Positions 23,850 to 33,060 are shown, counted from the first letter of the stretch. The stretch is DNA of 44,951 nucleotides from Duncaniella sp. (GCA_029056055.1 JAIDCC010000040.1:1-44951), one strand, 5' to 3'. Program-made: numbers and translations. Notes: a model not told the origin generated them from the sequence alone.

Positions 23850-25859
23850 ATGCGTATTCTCCTGATTCCGGCCATAATCCTGGCGCTCGTCGCAGCCGCT
23901 TGCTCACGTCGCGCCGAGACGTCGCCCCCTTTCTTTGAAAGCGGGGAGGTGAGTGCATGGCCCGACTCCATACGTGTCGATTCGGTGATGTATTTGCCGG
24001 TTGATACCGAAGCTGTTGCAGGCATGCCGACCTACGATTCGGAAATGGCTATGGGCAACTCTCTTTGGCGAGGGGCGATGGCGGGGGCTTCGTCGGGAAG
24101 TCCGCTCGACATGTTTTTGAGCGAAGCGTTTTTCGCCCCCGAAGAGGCCAAGGAGAAACTTGCGGCCATGGTGGCCGACGGCAAAATCCCTATGCCCCGC
24201 TATCCGCTCGTCGCACCGTCGTTTGCCTGGGCTATGGCCGCGTGGGAAGTGGCGTTGCTGACAGGCGATGAGGCGTGGGTGGCCGAACTCTATGACGTGG
24301 TCGCCACTTCGCTGAAGTCAGTGGCGGCTCTGTCGTTTGACGGCGACGGCCTCCTGCGTGGCGAAGCTGCTTACCTCACGCCTCTGAAAGCGTTCTATCC
24401 CGCGTCATGGCAACCCATAAATCGTTTCACGTCGAAAGCGCTGGGTGTCAATGCCGAACTGTATGGGGCGCTGTGTGTGGCCAGAGACGCGGCCACCCTT
24501 CTGGGAAAAGCCGACGAAGCGCGGCAGTATGACCGCGCCGCCCGCGAGCTCTCCACGAAAATCAACGACACCTTCTGGCAGCCCGCGCTCGGGGCCTACG
24601 GCAGCATGCTCTACGGCACACCCTATCCCATCGTGTCGCCTGCTCCCGACAATTATGGCAACCTGCTGTGCGCGTTGCTCGGCATCGCTACCCCCGAAAT
24701 GGCTGTCAGGCTCACCACGTCACGCCCCGTCGCGCCGACGGGCATTCCTTCGCTTTATCCCTCGGAAGGCGAGGCTGTGTTCAGCCCCTCGACGCAGACT
24801 CTTCAGGCTGTGGTGGCGGCACGTTTCGGCAGCGACGGACCTTTCCTCGAAAGCGTTGCGGCGGCGTGGATTGCCCGGCTGCGCGAAGGTGCCGGAAGCC
24901 CCTGGAATGCAATCGTGTTGCGCGGCATTTTCGGAATCACCCTGTCGCGCGACGGCCTCTCGTTCTCACCCTTCGTGCCCGAAGCTATCGGGAGCTTTCA
25001 CTCGCTGCGCGGCTTGCGATATCGCGACGCGCTGCTCAACGTCACGCTCTCCGGCACCGGAAACCGCGTTGTCTCGATGATGATTGACGGTCGTCCCGCC
25101 GACAATCTCCACGCCCCGCTCCCCCCCGACCTCACCGGCGAGCATCACATTGAAATCACCCTCGCCGGCAATCCGTTGCCCTTACGCCCGGTCAACGTCA
25201 TCGACACTCCCTATCGTCTCCCCTCGACCCCCACATTCCGTCTGCGGGCCGACAAACTCCACATTGCCTCAAAGACCGACTCGGTGTTTTCCGTCTACAT
25301 CGATGGCGTGAACACACTCACCTCAGGACACGAGACATCGCTAAGCTCAACCTTCGGCGTGCTCGCGCCGTCACCTGTGCATTTCGTGGCCGTGACGGCC
25401 AATTCGCCCATCCCCGGGATGTGCGGTTTCTCTGCTCCGGCTCGTGTCGTGCCCTCGTCGGCCGACGCGGTCATCACCATTCCGGCAAAGGCCATAACGC
25501 CCCGCCGTCCGCCCAAACAAATCACGCGCCCCGACCTCGCCGCGCAATACATCGAGCTCGCCGCGCGCCACAACACGCGCCTCACTCTCTATGCCAATAT
25601 CCCCGAGGCAGGCGAATACGACATCTGCATTTTCTATTCGAACGCCACGTCGACCACCGGCCTGCGCACCCTCAGCGTCGACGGCAACGACATCGGCACA
25701 CTCATCTGTCCCCCAGCCGACGGTCACGGTTGGATAGAGACGCAGCCATCGACCTCGCTGCGGGCCACGCTCCCCGAAGGGCGCGTACGCTTAGCTCTCA
25801 CCTACATCAAATCGTCAACCATTCTCCTTTACTCCGTCCGTCTCATCCGCAGAAAATGA
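23850..25859 (+). CDS. Lipoprotein resembling six-hairpin glycosidases (669 aa)
   Basis: Exported lipoprotein: MRILLIPAIILALVAAAC gives a lipobox with C18. The central region (about 90-400) is an (alpha/alpha)6-type helical repeat as in GH63/GH37-like or MGH1-type enzymes, for example YPLVAPSFAWAMAAWEVALLTGDEAW, FYPASWQPINRFTSKALGVNAELYGALCVARDAATLLGKADEA and a YGNLLCALLGIA segment. The C-terminal part is beta-rich with a carbohydrate-binding-like end (about 530-669: NIPEAGEYDICIFYSNAT). The ATG at 23850 gives the lipobox, so the 13-codon upstream extension is rejected. The substrate is unknown, and I cannot assign catalytic acids with certainty. It overlaps the next gene by 4 bp. Confidence 0.7.
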   Translation: MRILLIPAIILALVAAACSRRAETSPPFFESGEVSAWPDSIRVDSVMYLPVDTEAVAGMPTYDSEMAMGNSLWRGAMAGASSGSPLDMFLSEAFFAPEEAKEKLAAMVADGKIPMPRYPLVAPSFAWAMAAWEVALLTGDEAWVAELYDVVATSLKSVAALSFDGDGLLRGEAAYLTPLKAFYPASWQPINRFTSKALGVNAELYGALCVARDAATLLGKADEARQYDRAARELSTKINDTFWQPALGAYGSMLYGTPYPIVSPAPDNYGNLLCALLGIATPEMAVRLTTSRPVAPTGIPSLYPSEGEAVFSPSTQTLQAVVAARFGSDGPFLESVAAAWIARLREGAGSPWNAIVLRGIFGITLSRDGLSFSPFVPEAIGSFHSLRGLRYRDALLNVTLSGTGNRVVSMMIDGRPADNLHAPLPPDLTGEHHIEITLAGNPLPLRPVNVIDTPYRLPSTPTFRLRADKLHIASKTDSVFSVYIDGVNTLTSGHETSLSSTFGVLAPSPVHFVAVTANSPIPGMCGFSAPARVVPSSADAVITIPAKAITPRRPPKQITRPDLAAQYIELAARHNTRLTLYANIPEAGEYDICIFYSNATSTTGLRTLSVDGNDIGTLICPPADGHGWIETQPSTSLRATLPEGRVRLALTYIKSSTILLYSVRLIRRK

Positions 25860-26341
25860 CCATAGGTATCCTCTCTGACACACATTCGTTTCTCGACCCC
25901 GCGATAGAGCGCCACTTTGCCGGGTGTGATGAAATCTGGCATGCCGGCGACATCGGACACGCCGAAATCCTCGACCGTCTGGCCGAAATAGCCCCGGTGG
26001 TGAGAGCCGTGCGCGGCAACATCGACCATGGCGAGACCGCGCGCCGCTGCCCCGAGCTCCTCATCTTCGAAGTCGACGGCCTCCGCGTGCTCCTCACCCA
26101 CATAGGCGGCTACCCCGGTCGCTATTCGCGCGGCATGAAAACCCTCCTGCGCGAAAATCGCATCGGCCTCATGGTCGACGGCCACAGCCACATCCTCAAA
26201 GTCATCCCCGACCCCGAACTCAACCTCCTCCACATCAATCCCGGCGCCGCCGGTCATCAAGGATGGCAGAAACAGCGCACCATCCTCCGCCTCACCATCA
26301 CCGACGCCCGCCCCGCCTCGCTCGACGTAATCCACCTCTAA
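25856..26341 (+). CDS. YfcE/MJ0936-family metallophosphoesterase (161 aa)
   Basis: Small calcineurin-like phosphodiesterase. Metal-binding motifs are in order: GILSDTHS (D8, H10), HAGDIGH, RGNID, LTHIGGYPG and GHSHILK, with the final GHSH typical of the YfcE group. The enzyme should bind two divalent metals and cleave phosphodiesters; the physiological substrate in this family is mostly unknown. The ATG overlaps the lipoprotein stop (ATGA), indicating coupling. Length is normal. The upstream extension of the same frame is a shadow of the lipoprotein gene. Confidence 0.88.
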   Translation: MTIGILSDTHSFLDPAIERHFAGCDEIWHAGDIGHAEILDRLAEIAPVVRAVRGNIDHGETARRCPELLIFEVDGLRVLLTHIGGYPGRYSRGMKTLLRENRIGLMVDGHSHILKVIPDPELNLLHINPGAAGHQGWQKQRTILRLTITDARPASLDVIHL

Positions 26342-26355
26342 CCCCACCGCCCATG

Positions 26356-26435
26356 GCGCAATGCGGTTCAAACAGAGGATTGAGGAAGAACCGTATCGCA
26401 TGGAAGGGATTATTGCGCTGTAATCGTCTGATTTG
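26356..26435. repeat. Module 'E' in front of D copy 2
   Basis: GCGCAAT (26356-26362) pairs with ATTGCGC (26412-26418). The segment shares GCAATGCGGTTCAAA, AGAGGATTGA and GCGCTGTAAT with 44875-44946, again immediately before CAGGT. The inner part differs between copies while the outer stem is kept. Confidence 0.6.
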
Positions 26436-26812
26436 CAGGTAGGGACGCGCCATGGCGCGTCCGCGGCGACGTTGCCACGGCCACCGGGGATAATTCGAAG
26501 TCGAGGGTCTGCGTGGACGCATCATTCAATACGTCAGAAGATGAAAACGGGCGGAAAAATACGCGACCATGTACGGACGTGCCTTCGGCACGTTTCTAAT
26601 GCACAGCACGTTAGGTGATATTTTCCCGTTGCGATTTGTTATCGCCTGACACGCGGGGTTGTCGCGGTGAGGCGCCCGGCCTATCCAACATGCCGAAGGC
26701 ATGTCCGTACATGGTCCCGATGGTTTTCGCGGTAAAGCGCCCGGTATCGCCCAAGCCGTTCCTGTCGCATTTTCCTTGTCGCTGTGCCTACGTCCCTACT
26801 TGAGGGACAGAC
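26436..26812. repeat. Dispersed repeat 'D', copy 2
   Basis: Starts CAGGTAGGGACGCGCCATGG. It contains GGACGCGCCATGGCGCGTCC, TGCGTGGACGCATCATTCAAT, ACCATGTACGGACGTGCC, TTCGGCACG and GCACAGCACGTTAGGTGATAT, all found in the same order in the reverse complement of 15454-15766. It has an extra segment of roughly 80 bp with a second hairpin (ATGCC-gaa-GGCAT at about 26689-26701) and lacks the right-hand palindrome, ending CCTACGTCCCTACTTG. No credible gene. Confidence 0.75.
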
Positions 26813-26838
26813 TTTTACAACAAACGTCGCATATAAAT

Positions 26839-26876
26839 TTAAGGCCATCCCGAGGGTGATGTCGGGATGGCCTTAA
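26839..26876 (-). terminator. Terminator of the calcium ATPase gene
   Basis: Perfect 15-bp stem: TTAAGGCCATCCCGA (26839-26853) and TCGGGATGGCCTTAA (26862-26876), 30 bp after the ATPase stop on the minus strand, with a short AAATTTA tract beyond. Confidence 0.8.
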
Positions 26877-26905
26877 TATCAGTGGCTATTTGTCAGGGGA
26901 AGCGA

Positions 26906-29587
26906 TTACTTTTCCTTAGAGAAGAGGCGGAAGAGTTCGCCAAACCAGAGGACGAGCGAGGTGGATGCGATGATGATTACCCAGTCTTGCAGACGCAGGG
27001 GGGTGACGTTGAAGAATTCGCCGCCGATGGTGACGATGACTATCTGACCGATGAGGATGCCTAAGGCTATGGTGATGAAGCCGGAGCAATCCTTGAGGTG
27101 GAAGGCGGAGCGTCCCGTCTCAAATGCGCGGGCATTAAACATGTTCCAGAACTGGAGGAACACGAAAATTGTGAAGAATAGCGAGAGCTCGTAGGGGGTC
27201 AGCGAGGGTTGCATCTCGCCGTCGGCTCCGGGGACAGCTCCCATGACGGGGGCTGAGAACATCGTGGCGAGCGAGGTGACGTCGTGGCTTTCAAACCACC
27301 AGAGCAGTCCGAGCAGCACTACGAAGAAGAGGCCGCCTACGCCGATGATGGCGCGCCACATGGGCTTATTGATGATGAAGGCCGTGCGCGAACGCGGCTT
27401 CTCGTGCATCACGGCTGCCGAGGGGGGCAGCGAGGCGAGCGCCATTGCCGCGAAGGTGTCCATGATGAGGTTCACCCAAAGCATCTGCGTCACGGTGAGG
27501 GGCGACTCGGTGCCCATGAATGCGCCGAAGAGCACGATGAGACATGCGGCCACGTTGACCGTCATCTGGAAAAGGATGAAGCGCTGGATGTTCTGGTAGA
27601 GCGAACGTCCCCACATTACGGCGCGACCGATGGAGGCAAACGAGTTGTCGACGATGGTGATATCGGAAGCTTCTTTGGCCACGGAGGTGCCGTCGCCCAT
27701 CGAAAGACCCACGTGGGCTGCCTTGAGGGCGGGAGCGTCGTTTGTGCCGTCGCCGGTCACGGCAACCACCTCGTTGCGGGCCTGGAGGGCTTCGACGAGA
27801 CGTTTCTTATCCATGGGGCGTGCGCGGGCAATGATTTTGAAGTCGCCGACGCGCTCGCGGAGCTGCTCGTCGCTTAGGGCGGCGAAGTCGGTGCCTATGA
27901 TGATGTTGCGGTCGGAGTCGGTGGCATCGTTCCAGAGACCAATCTGACGACCGATTTCCTTGGCTGTGGCGGGGGTGTCTCCGGTGACAATCTTCACTCC
28001 TATGCCGGCGTTGAGCACTTCGCCCACGGCGTCGGGCACATCGGCACGCACGGGGTCGGAGATGGCGGTGATGCCGAGGAACGTCAGGCGTTCGGCCACG
28101 CAGCGGCTGTCGGCTATGGTCTTGTCGCCCTCCTCTACAATCTGGTAGGCGAAGCCGAGCGTACGCATGGCCTGATTCTGATAGGCGAGCAACTGGGCGT
28201 CGATTTCCTCACGGGTCACTCCGGCGGTGTCCTTACACATGCCGAAGACAATCTCGGGCGCACCCTTGACGTAAAGGATTTTCTTGCCCGACGCGCCTAC
28301 TACCACCGAGGCCATGTACTTGCGCTCGGTCGAGAAGGGAAGTTCTTCGACGAGCTGTGCCTTCTCGCGCAGCGGAGCATAGTCTACGCCCTTTTCCTTG
28401 AGCCAGAGCAGGAGCGCACCCTCGGTGGGGTTGCCCAGCACCGCGGGCTTGTCGGCCGAGAGGTCGAGCTGGGCGGTTGAGTTGACGGCGATGCCTTCGT
28501 AGACCACGTCCATGGGAGGATTGCCGTAGAAGCGGGTATCGGCCACCTGCATCTGATTCTGCGTCAGGGTGCCGGTCTTATCGGTGCAAATCACTGTAGT
28601 CGCACCCATGGTCTCGCAAGCGTGCATCTTGCGCACGAGGTTGTTGGTCTTGAGCATGCGGCGCATCGAGTAGGCCAGCGAGAGGGTCACGGCCATAGGC
28701 AGACCTTCGGGCACGGCCACAACGACGAGCGTCACGGCTATCATAAGCGTGTTGAGCAGATAGCCGATGAAGTGTATCCACTCGAAATCGGCGTTGACGA
28801 AATACATGATGACGCGGCCCACCACGATGAGGGCGGCGATGGCGTAGCTCACTTTGGTGATGAGGTCGCCCAGACCGTCGAGCTGCTCGTTGAGGGGGGT
28901 CTTGACGGAGTCGTCAATCTGCGCAGCTTCAAACACCTTGCCGTTCTCGGTGGCATCGCCTACGGCAAACACCTCCATCACTCCGTGGCCTTCCATCACC
29001 TTGGTGCCGCGCATGGCGTAATCGGAGGGGAAAGTAGCGTCGGGGTCGAACTCGGCTTCCACGATGGTCTTGTGGGCAATCGGTTCGCCGGTGAGGGTCG
29101 ACTCGTCGATATTGAGCGAAACAGCCTCGATGAGCTTGCCGTCGGCAGGCACTTCGTCGCCGGTATTGAGAATGACGATGTCGCCTACGACGATGTCCTT
29201 CTTGGGCACCTGAGTGACACTGCCGTTGCGAATCACGGTGACAGGTTCGTCATCGTTCACCTGATTGAGCAGGGCAAACTCTTTGTCGGCCTTCAGCTCG
29301 AAATAGAAAGCGAGACCCGTAGCGAGTAGGATGGCGATAAAGATGCCGAGCGGTTCGAAGAACACGCCGAAGCCATCGTCGAGACCAAAGTACTCATAGC
29401 ACGAAATGCCAATCGAGAGCACACCGGCCACAAGGAGAATGATAATCAGAGGGTCTTCGAATTTTTCGAGAAACCGTTGGAAAAGCGATTGCTTTTCGGC
29501 CGGGGTGAGGAGGTTGGAGCCATGTTGCTCCCGGCTCTTCGCTACCTCCGAGTCGGTCAGACCGACCATTGTTTGGTTTTCAGACAT
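26906..29587 (-). CDS. Calcium-translocating P-type ATPase, PMCA/SERCA-like (893 aa)
   Basis: Pumps Ca2+ out of the cytoplasm across the inner membrane using ATP. Seen in order: cation ATPase N-terminal domain, the actuator TGEP (in STLTGEPIAH), M4 with VAVPEGLPMAV (the PEGL Ca2+ site), phosphorylation motif DKTGTLTQNQ with D336, the nucleotide-domain KGAPE, hinge GDGTNDAPALK, M5-M6 with NLIMDTFAAMALA (N and D ligands), and C-terminal helices. IIC-type features and length fit the bacterial PMCA-type group. The start MSENQTMVG at 29587 is preferred; an upstream in-frame extension to 29698 would overlap the promoter at 29696. A terminator follows, so it is a single-gene unit. Confidence 0.93.
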   Translation of the reverse strand: MSENQTMVGLTDSEVAKSREQHGSNLLTPAEKQSLFQRFLEKFEDPLIIILLVAGVLSIGISCYEYFGLDDGFGVFFEPLGIFIAILLATGLAFYFELKADKEFALLNQVNDDEPVTVIRNGSVTQVPKKDIVVGDIVILNTGDEVPADGKLIEAVSLNIDESTLTGEPIAHKTIVEAEFDPDATFPSDYAMRGTKVMEGHGVMEVFAVGDATENGKVFEAAQIDDSVKTPLNEQLDGLGDLITKVSYAIAALIVVGRVIMYFVNADFEWIHFIGYLLNTLMIAVTLVVVAVPEGLPMAVTLSLAYSMRRMLKTNNLVRKMHACETMGATTVICTDKTGTLTQNQMQVADTRFYGNPPMDVVYEGIAVNSTAQLDLSADKPAVLGNPTEGALLLWLKEKGVDYAPLREKAQLVEELPFSTERKYMASVVVGASGKKILYVKGAPEIVFGMCKDTAGVTREEIDAQLLAYQNQAMRTLGFAYQIVEEGDKTIADSRCVAERLTFLGITAISDPVRADVPDAVGEVLNAGIGVKIVTGDTPATAKEIGRQIGLWNDATDSDRNIIIGTDFAALSDEQLRERVGDFKIIARARPMDKKRLVEALQARNEVVAVTGDGTNDAPALKAAHVGLSMGDGTSVAKEASDITIVDNSFASIGRAVMWGRSLYQNIQRFILFQMTVNVAACLIVLFGAFMGTESPLTVTQMLWVNLIMDTFAAMALASLPPSAAVMHEKPRSRTAFIINKPMWRAIIGVGGLFFVVLLGLLWWFESHDVTSLATMFSAPVMGAVPGADGEMQPSLTPYELSLFFTIFVFLQFWNMFNARAFETGRSAFHLKDCSGFITIALGILIGQIVIVTIGGEFFNVTPLRLQDWVIIIASTSLVLWFGELFRLFSKEK

Positions 29588-29695
29588 TTTATAATAAGAT
29601 TGATAAATCGTTGAACGACATAGAGTTTGACCGTCGGAAGCGAAACGTGATACTCCGGCGGCCCCACGGCCCGAAACAAGCCGTCTTTTCAGCCG

Positions 29696-29726
29696 CAAAG
29701 ATAGAAAAAAGATTTGTAAAATCCAA
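29696..29726 (-). promoter_or_regulatory. Promoter of the calcium ATPase gene
   Basis: On the minus strand TTG (29726-29724), 20 bp, TATCTTTG (29703-29696): exact match, 109 bp before the start codon at 29587. Confidence 0.75.
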
Positions 29727-29970
29727 TTTTACGGATAATAGCTTCCGCGGTCGAAGCATCTCATTTTTCCTGAAGTGGATGCCCCTGACAGTGCGACAAA
29801 ACCGCCCTCCATTTACAAATGCCGTGAAGGGCCCTGATGTAAACACTGCTCGCGGCAAAATCTGCCACATCGTTAACCAATAGCCGGCATGGGGGATACC
29901 GTCAAGGGTGCGCTTCTCCCCTTTCGGCTTTGCGGGGAGGGGCTGGAGTGCTCGTTGAAATGGTTTTGAG
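29727..29970. other. Gap between ATPase promoter and mnmD
   Basis: No gene. CTCCCC (about 29916-29921) and GGGGAG (29934-29939) can form a hairpin that may end mnmD transcription; there is no T tract. Confidence 0.35.
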
Positions 29971-30657
29971 TCAGGGATTTTGGAGTGCTTCCGGCAGTTT
30001 CGTGGCCCGGAGCACTTCTCGTTTGCCATTCGGGGGGCCGGGGAGTCGCTCGGTCTGAAAACCGATGTCTTGAAGCATTCGTCGGATTGCGCCTTTCGCA
30101 CAATAGGTGGTGAGTATGCCTCCCGGCTTCATGGCCTCGTAAATTTTTCGGAAGATTGATTCATCCCACATCTCGGGCTGCTTCTCGGGCGCAAACGCAT
30201 CGAAATAGACCACATCGTAGGTTGAGGGCCGCAAATCCATAGTGAGGAGACTTGCCCGAATCTTTCTTAGGGTGAAAAACGGATTTACATCCGTGTCTTC
30301 ATCCCACGCCGCATCATGCAGCGCACGAAACAAGCCTCGATTGTCCGCCTCGTGAAAGGGGAGCAACTCGTCGATGGTTTCCTTCGGAAGAGGATAAAGT
30401 TCTACCGAATGGTAGAGGGTAGTGACGCCCCTTTCGAGAGCCGCGCGCGCCGTGAGCAGGGCATTGAGCCCCGTACCGAATCCCACCTCAAAGACAGCGA
30501 CGCGATTACGGAGGGCGCTGGCCTTCTCCCAACCCAACCGGATGTAGATGTGACTGCTCTCGGCCAACGCGCCCTTGACAGAATGGTAGTGTTCATCGAG
30601 GTCTTCCCGATACAACGTGGGCGACCCATCGGCCGTTTTCTCTAATTCAACTTTCAT
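29971..30657 (-). CDS. mnmD: tRNA (5-methylaminomethyl-2-thiouridylate) methyltransferase, MnmD-type
   Basis: SAM-dependent enzyme for the last methylation in making mnm5s2U at the wobble position, corresponding to the N-terminal half of E. coli MnmC. Seen: TADGSPTLYREDLDEHYHS (typical start), SAM loop FEVGFGTGLN (57-65), VYFDAFAPEKQPEMW with D153, GGILTTYCAKGAIRRML, and the C-terminal LPGPPNGKREVLRA. The FAD oxidase half of MnmC is absent, as in many stand-alone MnmD proteins. I start at the ATG at 30657; ATG 30660 and GTG 30666 are alternatives. It lies 49 bp after the porE-like stop and is probably co-transcribed with it. Confidence 0.9.
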   Translation of the reverse strand: MKVELEKTADGSPTLYREDLDEHYHSVKGALAESSHIYIRLGWEKASALRNRVAVFEVGFGTGLNALLTARAALERGVTTLYHSVELYPLPKETIDELLPFHEADNRGLFRALHDAAWDEDTDVNPFFTLRKIRASLLTMDLRPSTYDVVYFDAFAPEKQPEMWDESIFRKIYEAMKPGGILTTYCAKGAIRRMLQDIGFQTERLPGPPNGKREVLRATKLPEALQNP

Positions 30658-30705
30658 CATACACACTTATCAATTGCAAACGACGAGATTCGAGCGTAGG
30701 GTGGA

Positions 30706-32676
30706 TTAGTACATCTGGAAGTCGGTGGAGAGGACTTGGAATTCGGTGCGGCGGTTGATTTGGTCGGCGGCGTCTTGGTCGGCTTCGGAGAGGGTGAGGA
30801 TGTAGGCTTCGTCGAGCACCTGGCCTTCGGGGAACTGGGGGTATTCTTTGGCGATGCGTTTGCTGACCACTTTTGGCTTCGATTTGCCGTAGCCCTGAGC
30901 TTGCAGACGAGCGGCGGGAATGCCGGCGGAGATGAGATAGTCGACCACGCTCTTTGCTCGGCGCAGCGAGAGGGCGGCGTTGTATTCGTCGGAGCCCCAG
31001 CGGTCGGTGTGCGAGGCCATTTCGACGGTGATGTTGGGGTTGTCGCGGAGCATCTGGGCGAGTTCGTCGAGCGACTCCTTGGATTCGGGGCGCAGGGTGG
31101 CGCGGTCGAAATCGTAGAAGATGTTTTCGACGATGTTGGGTTTGCTGACCGAGGCGAGCACGAAGTCAATCGCATAGTCGGCATCCTCCTCGGCGGCGTC
31201 GGAGGTGAATTCCTGCTTGGCGTTGAGATAGCCGCGCGCGCCGGCGAGCATGACGTAGCTGACGCCGCGTTGCAGGGGGAATGAGAACGAGCCGTCGTCC
31301 TTGGCCACGGCTTTCTGATTTGAGCCGTCGCGCCCCACGATGCGGATTACAGCGCCGGGCACCGGCTCGTCGTCTTTGTCGACCACCCAGCCGGAGATTG
31401 TGATTTTGAGGTCGGGGAGCAGGAACGAATAGAGGTGGTCGTAGCCGCGGGCATCGCCTCGGTTGGAGCTGAAGTAGCCTTCCTCACGGCCTGGCGAGGC
31501 GAAAGTGATGCCGAAGTCGTCGCCCTCCGAGTTGATGGGCGAACCCATGTTTTCCACGAGCCAACCGCCCGAGGGACTGAGCGTAGCGCGGAAGATGTCG
31601 AGGCCGCCGAGGCCGGGGTGACCGTCGGAAGCGAAGTAGAGAATCGAGTCGGTGAGGAGGTAGGGAAACACGTCGTCGCCGGAGGTGTTGATGGCGTCGC
31701 CGAGGTTTTCGAGCGTGCCGACGCGGTCGCGCAGGTTGATTCGCCAGAGGTCTTTGCCGCCATGTCCGGGCATGTCTGACGAGAAATAGAGCCACTCTCC
31801 CGAGGGGCTGACGGCGGGATGACCGAACGACGAGACAGTGTCGGGGATGATTTCAAACTTGACGGGTGCGCTCCATTGGGCATCGCTGCGGGTAGAGGTC
31901 CAGATTTCAGTGCCGGTGTTTGAGCCGGGGGCACGCAGGGCGCGGGTGAGATACATCATGCCACCGTCGGGGGTGAACGAGCAGATGCCCTCGTCCCACT
32001 CAGTGTTGAGTTCGCCCTCGAGTGCCTCGGGGCGTTGCCACTGCCCCATTTCGTTCTTTTTAGCCATCCAGATGTCGCTGCGTTTCATGCCGGTGATTTC
32101 GCTGCGTCCCGAGCCGTTGACCTTTTCGTTGGTGGTGGTGAAATAGAGTTGGTCGGGGCCGTTGAACATGGGCGAGAAGTCAGAGCGGCGCGAATTGAAG
32201 AGGGTGGCCTCGCGCACGACGTGGCGCGTCTTGTTGCGACGCAGTTCGGCAGCCTTGCGGGCACCGGCAAGCTGACGCTCGGCCTCGGCGGCCTTGTCGG
32301 GATAGCGGGCGATGAACTGCTCGTAAGCCTCGATGGCCTGCGCATACGACCCCTGCCCGTGGAGCGACTGAGCGAGATTGAGCAGAATGGTCGAGTCGGG
32401 ATAGCCATAGCGCAGGGCGTTCTGATAGGCCGCGGCGGCGCGGGCGTCCTGACCGAGACGGCTGTGACAGTCGGCCATCTTGCGAGCCACTTCCGCACGC
32501 TCCTTGCGCTGTTCGCGCGGCTTCAGCTTATTGTAGATTTTACGATAGGTCTTGGCCGCGTCGAAGTATTCGCCGCGGGCCATCTGGTCGTCGGCCACGG
32601 CGAGCTTCGGCCCCCCGCACCCGCCAACCATCACCCCCAGCGCGACTATGCATAGCAAAATGTATATTCTATTCAT
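30706..32676 (-). CDS. porE: PorE-like outer-membrane lipoprotein (TPR, beta-propeller, CRD, OmpA), type IX secretion
   Basis: Lipobox VMVGGC with C20. Domains in order: TPR helices (about 25-165, EYFDAAKTYRKIYNKL, NALRYGYPDSTILLNLAQSLHGQGSYAQAIEAYEQF), PD40/WD40-like beta-propeller (about 175-420, repeated PAVSPSGEWLYFSSD and ILYFASDGHPGLGGLDIF), a carboxypeptidase-regulatory-like fold (about 425-510, ISGWVVDKDDEPVPGAVIRI), and an OmpA peptidoglycan-binding domain (about 535-656, FYDFDRATLRPESKESLDEL and ASHTDRWGSDEYNAALSLRRA). This four-domain order and 656-residue length are those of PorE of Porphyromonas gingivalis, a type IX secretion component linking the outer membrane to peptidoglycan. 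Related OmpA-propeller proteins exist, so the assignment is probable, not certain. The T9SS-like tail of the amylase at 9845 agrees. Confidence 0.8.
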   Translation of the reverse strand: MNRIYILLCIVALGVMVGGCGGPKLAVADDQMARGEYFDAAKTYRKIYNKLKPREQRKERAEVARKMADCHSRLGQDARAAAAYQNALRYGYPDSTILLNLAQSLHGQGSYAQAIEAYEQFIARYPDKAAEAERQLAGARKAAELRRNKTRHVVREATLFNSRRSDFSPMFNGPDQLYFTTTNEKVNGSGRSEITGMKRSDIWMAKKNEMGQWQRPEALEGELNTEWDEGICSFTPDGGMMYLTRALRAPGSNTGTEIWTSTRSDAQWSAPVKFEIIPDTVSSFGHPAVSPSGEWLYFSSDMPGHGGKDLWRINLRDRVGTLENLGDAINTSGDDVFPYLLTDSILYFASDGHPGLGGLDIFRATLSPSGGWLVENMGSPINSEGDDFGITFASPGREEGYFSSNRGDARGYDHLYSFLLPDLKITISGWVVDKDDEPVPGAVIRIVGRDGSNQKAVAKDDGSFSFPLQRGVSYVMLAGARGYLNAKQEFTSDAAEEDADYAIDFVLASVSKPNIVENIFYDFDRATLRPESKESLDELAQMLRDNPNITVEMASHTDRWGSDEYNAALSLRRAKSVVDYLISAGIPAARLQAQGYGKSKPKVVSKRIAKEYPQFPEGQVLDEAYILTLSEADQDAADQINRRTEFQVLSTDFQMY

Positions 32677-32707
32677 CGGATTTCTCTGTTTAGGGCAGAC
32701 ATAGTTT

Positions 32708-32721
32708 CAGACGATTGTCTG
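32708..32721. promoter_or_regulatory. Palindrome upstream of porE-like gene
   Basis: CAGAC-gatt-GTCTG, 32 bp before the porE-like start codon; a possible operator. No convincing promoter box is seen in 32677-32760; TATGTCTG on the minus strand nearby has one mismatch. Confidence 0.3.
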
Positions 32722-32760
32722 CTGATATAAATAACGCTGTGAAAGCCGTCTTTATTATTA

Positions 32761-32944
32761 AAGTAAGTTCTAAAAATAAAACGATATATGTGAAGAAAAT
32801 TCCTTGAACAATAAAACTCGTTCTTTTTGAATGCTTGAAGTTTGTCATTCAGTTGCATAGCACACTATGCGCCTTCATTCCGCACTCCAATCATCTCAAA
32901 AACAACTTCCTTTTATCTGTTCATTTATTTTTCTCACTTACTTA
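32761..32944 (+). repeat. Dispersed element 'R', copy 1 (184 bp)
   Basis: Begins AAGTAAGTTCTAAAAATAAA and ends ATTTATTTTTCTCACTTACTTA-like, so the ends are imperfect inverted repeats of about 21 bp. It shares the interior with 38647-38743 and with the reverse complement of 44406-44792 (for example ACGATATATGTG, TTGAACAATAAAACTCGTTC, CTTTTATCTGTTCATTTATT). The interior contains GCATAG-caca-CTATGC, which is kept as a hairpin in copy 3. It lies upstream of the porE-like gene in opposite orientation. A short plus-strand frame crossing it (32835-33089) is not a convincing gene. Confidence 0.75.
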
Positions 32945-32979
32945 CAACAGAATGAAAATCGGGTGTTGGCGAGACGAAA

Positions 32980-33029
32980 GATTTCCCGCTTCTCGCACGG
33001 ACAATGCCGCGGGCGAAAAGCGGGAAATC
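32980..33029 (-). terminator. Hairpin after the 2-oxoacid oxidoreductase operon
   Basis: GATTTCCCGCTT (32980-32991) pairs exactly with AAGCGGGAAATC (33018-33029); it lies 32 bp beyond the last stop codon of the operon on the minus strand and is followed by CTTTCGTC. Probably a terminator with a weak T tract. Confidence 0.55.
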
Positions 33030-33060
33030 AAATATTCAGAACCGGGAGCACACCCCTGCC

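Noticed and set aside
25421-25855. Upstream extension of the metallophosphoesterase frame
   Set aside because: Lies in the lipoprotein gene; the ATGA start at 25856 gives the normal protein.
28622-29329. Plus-strand 235-codon histidine-rich frame
   Set aside because: Antisense shadow of the calcium ATPase.
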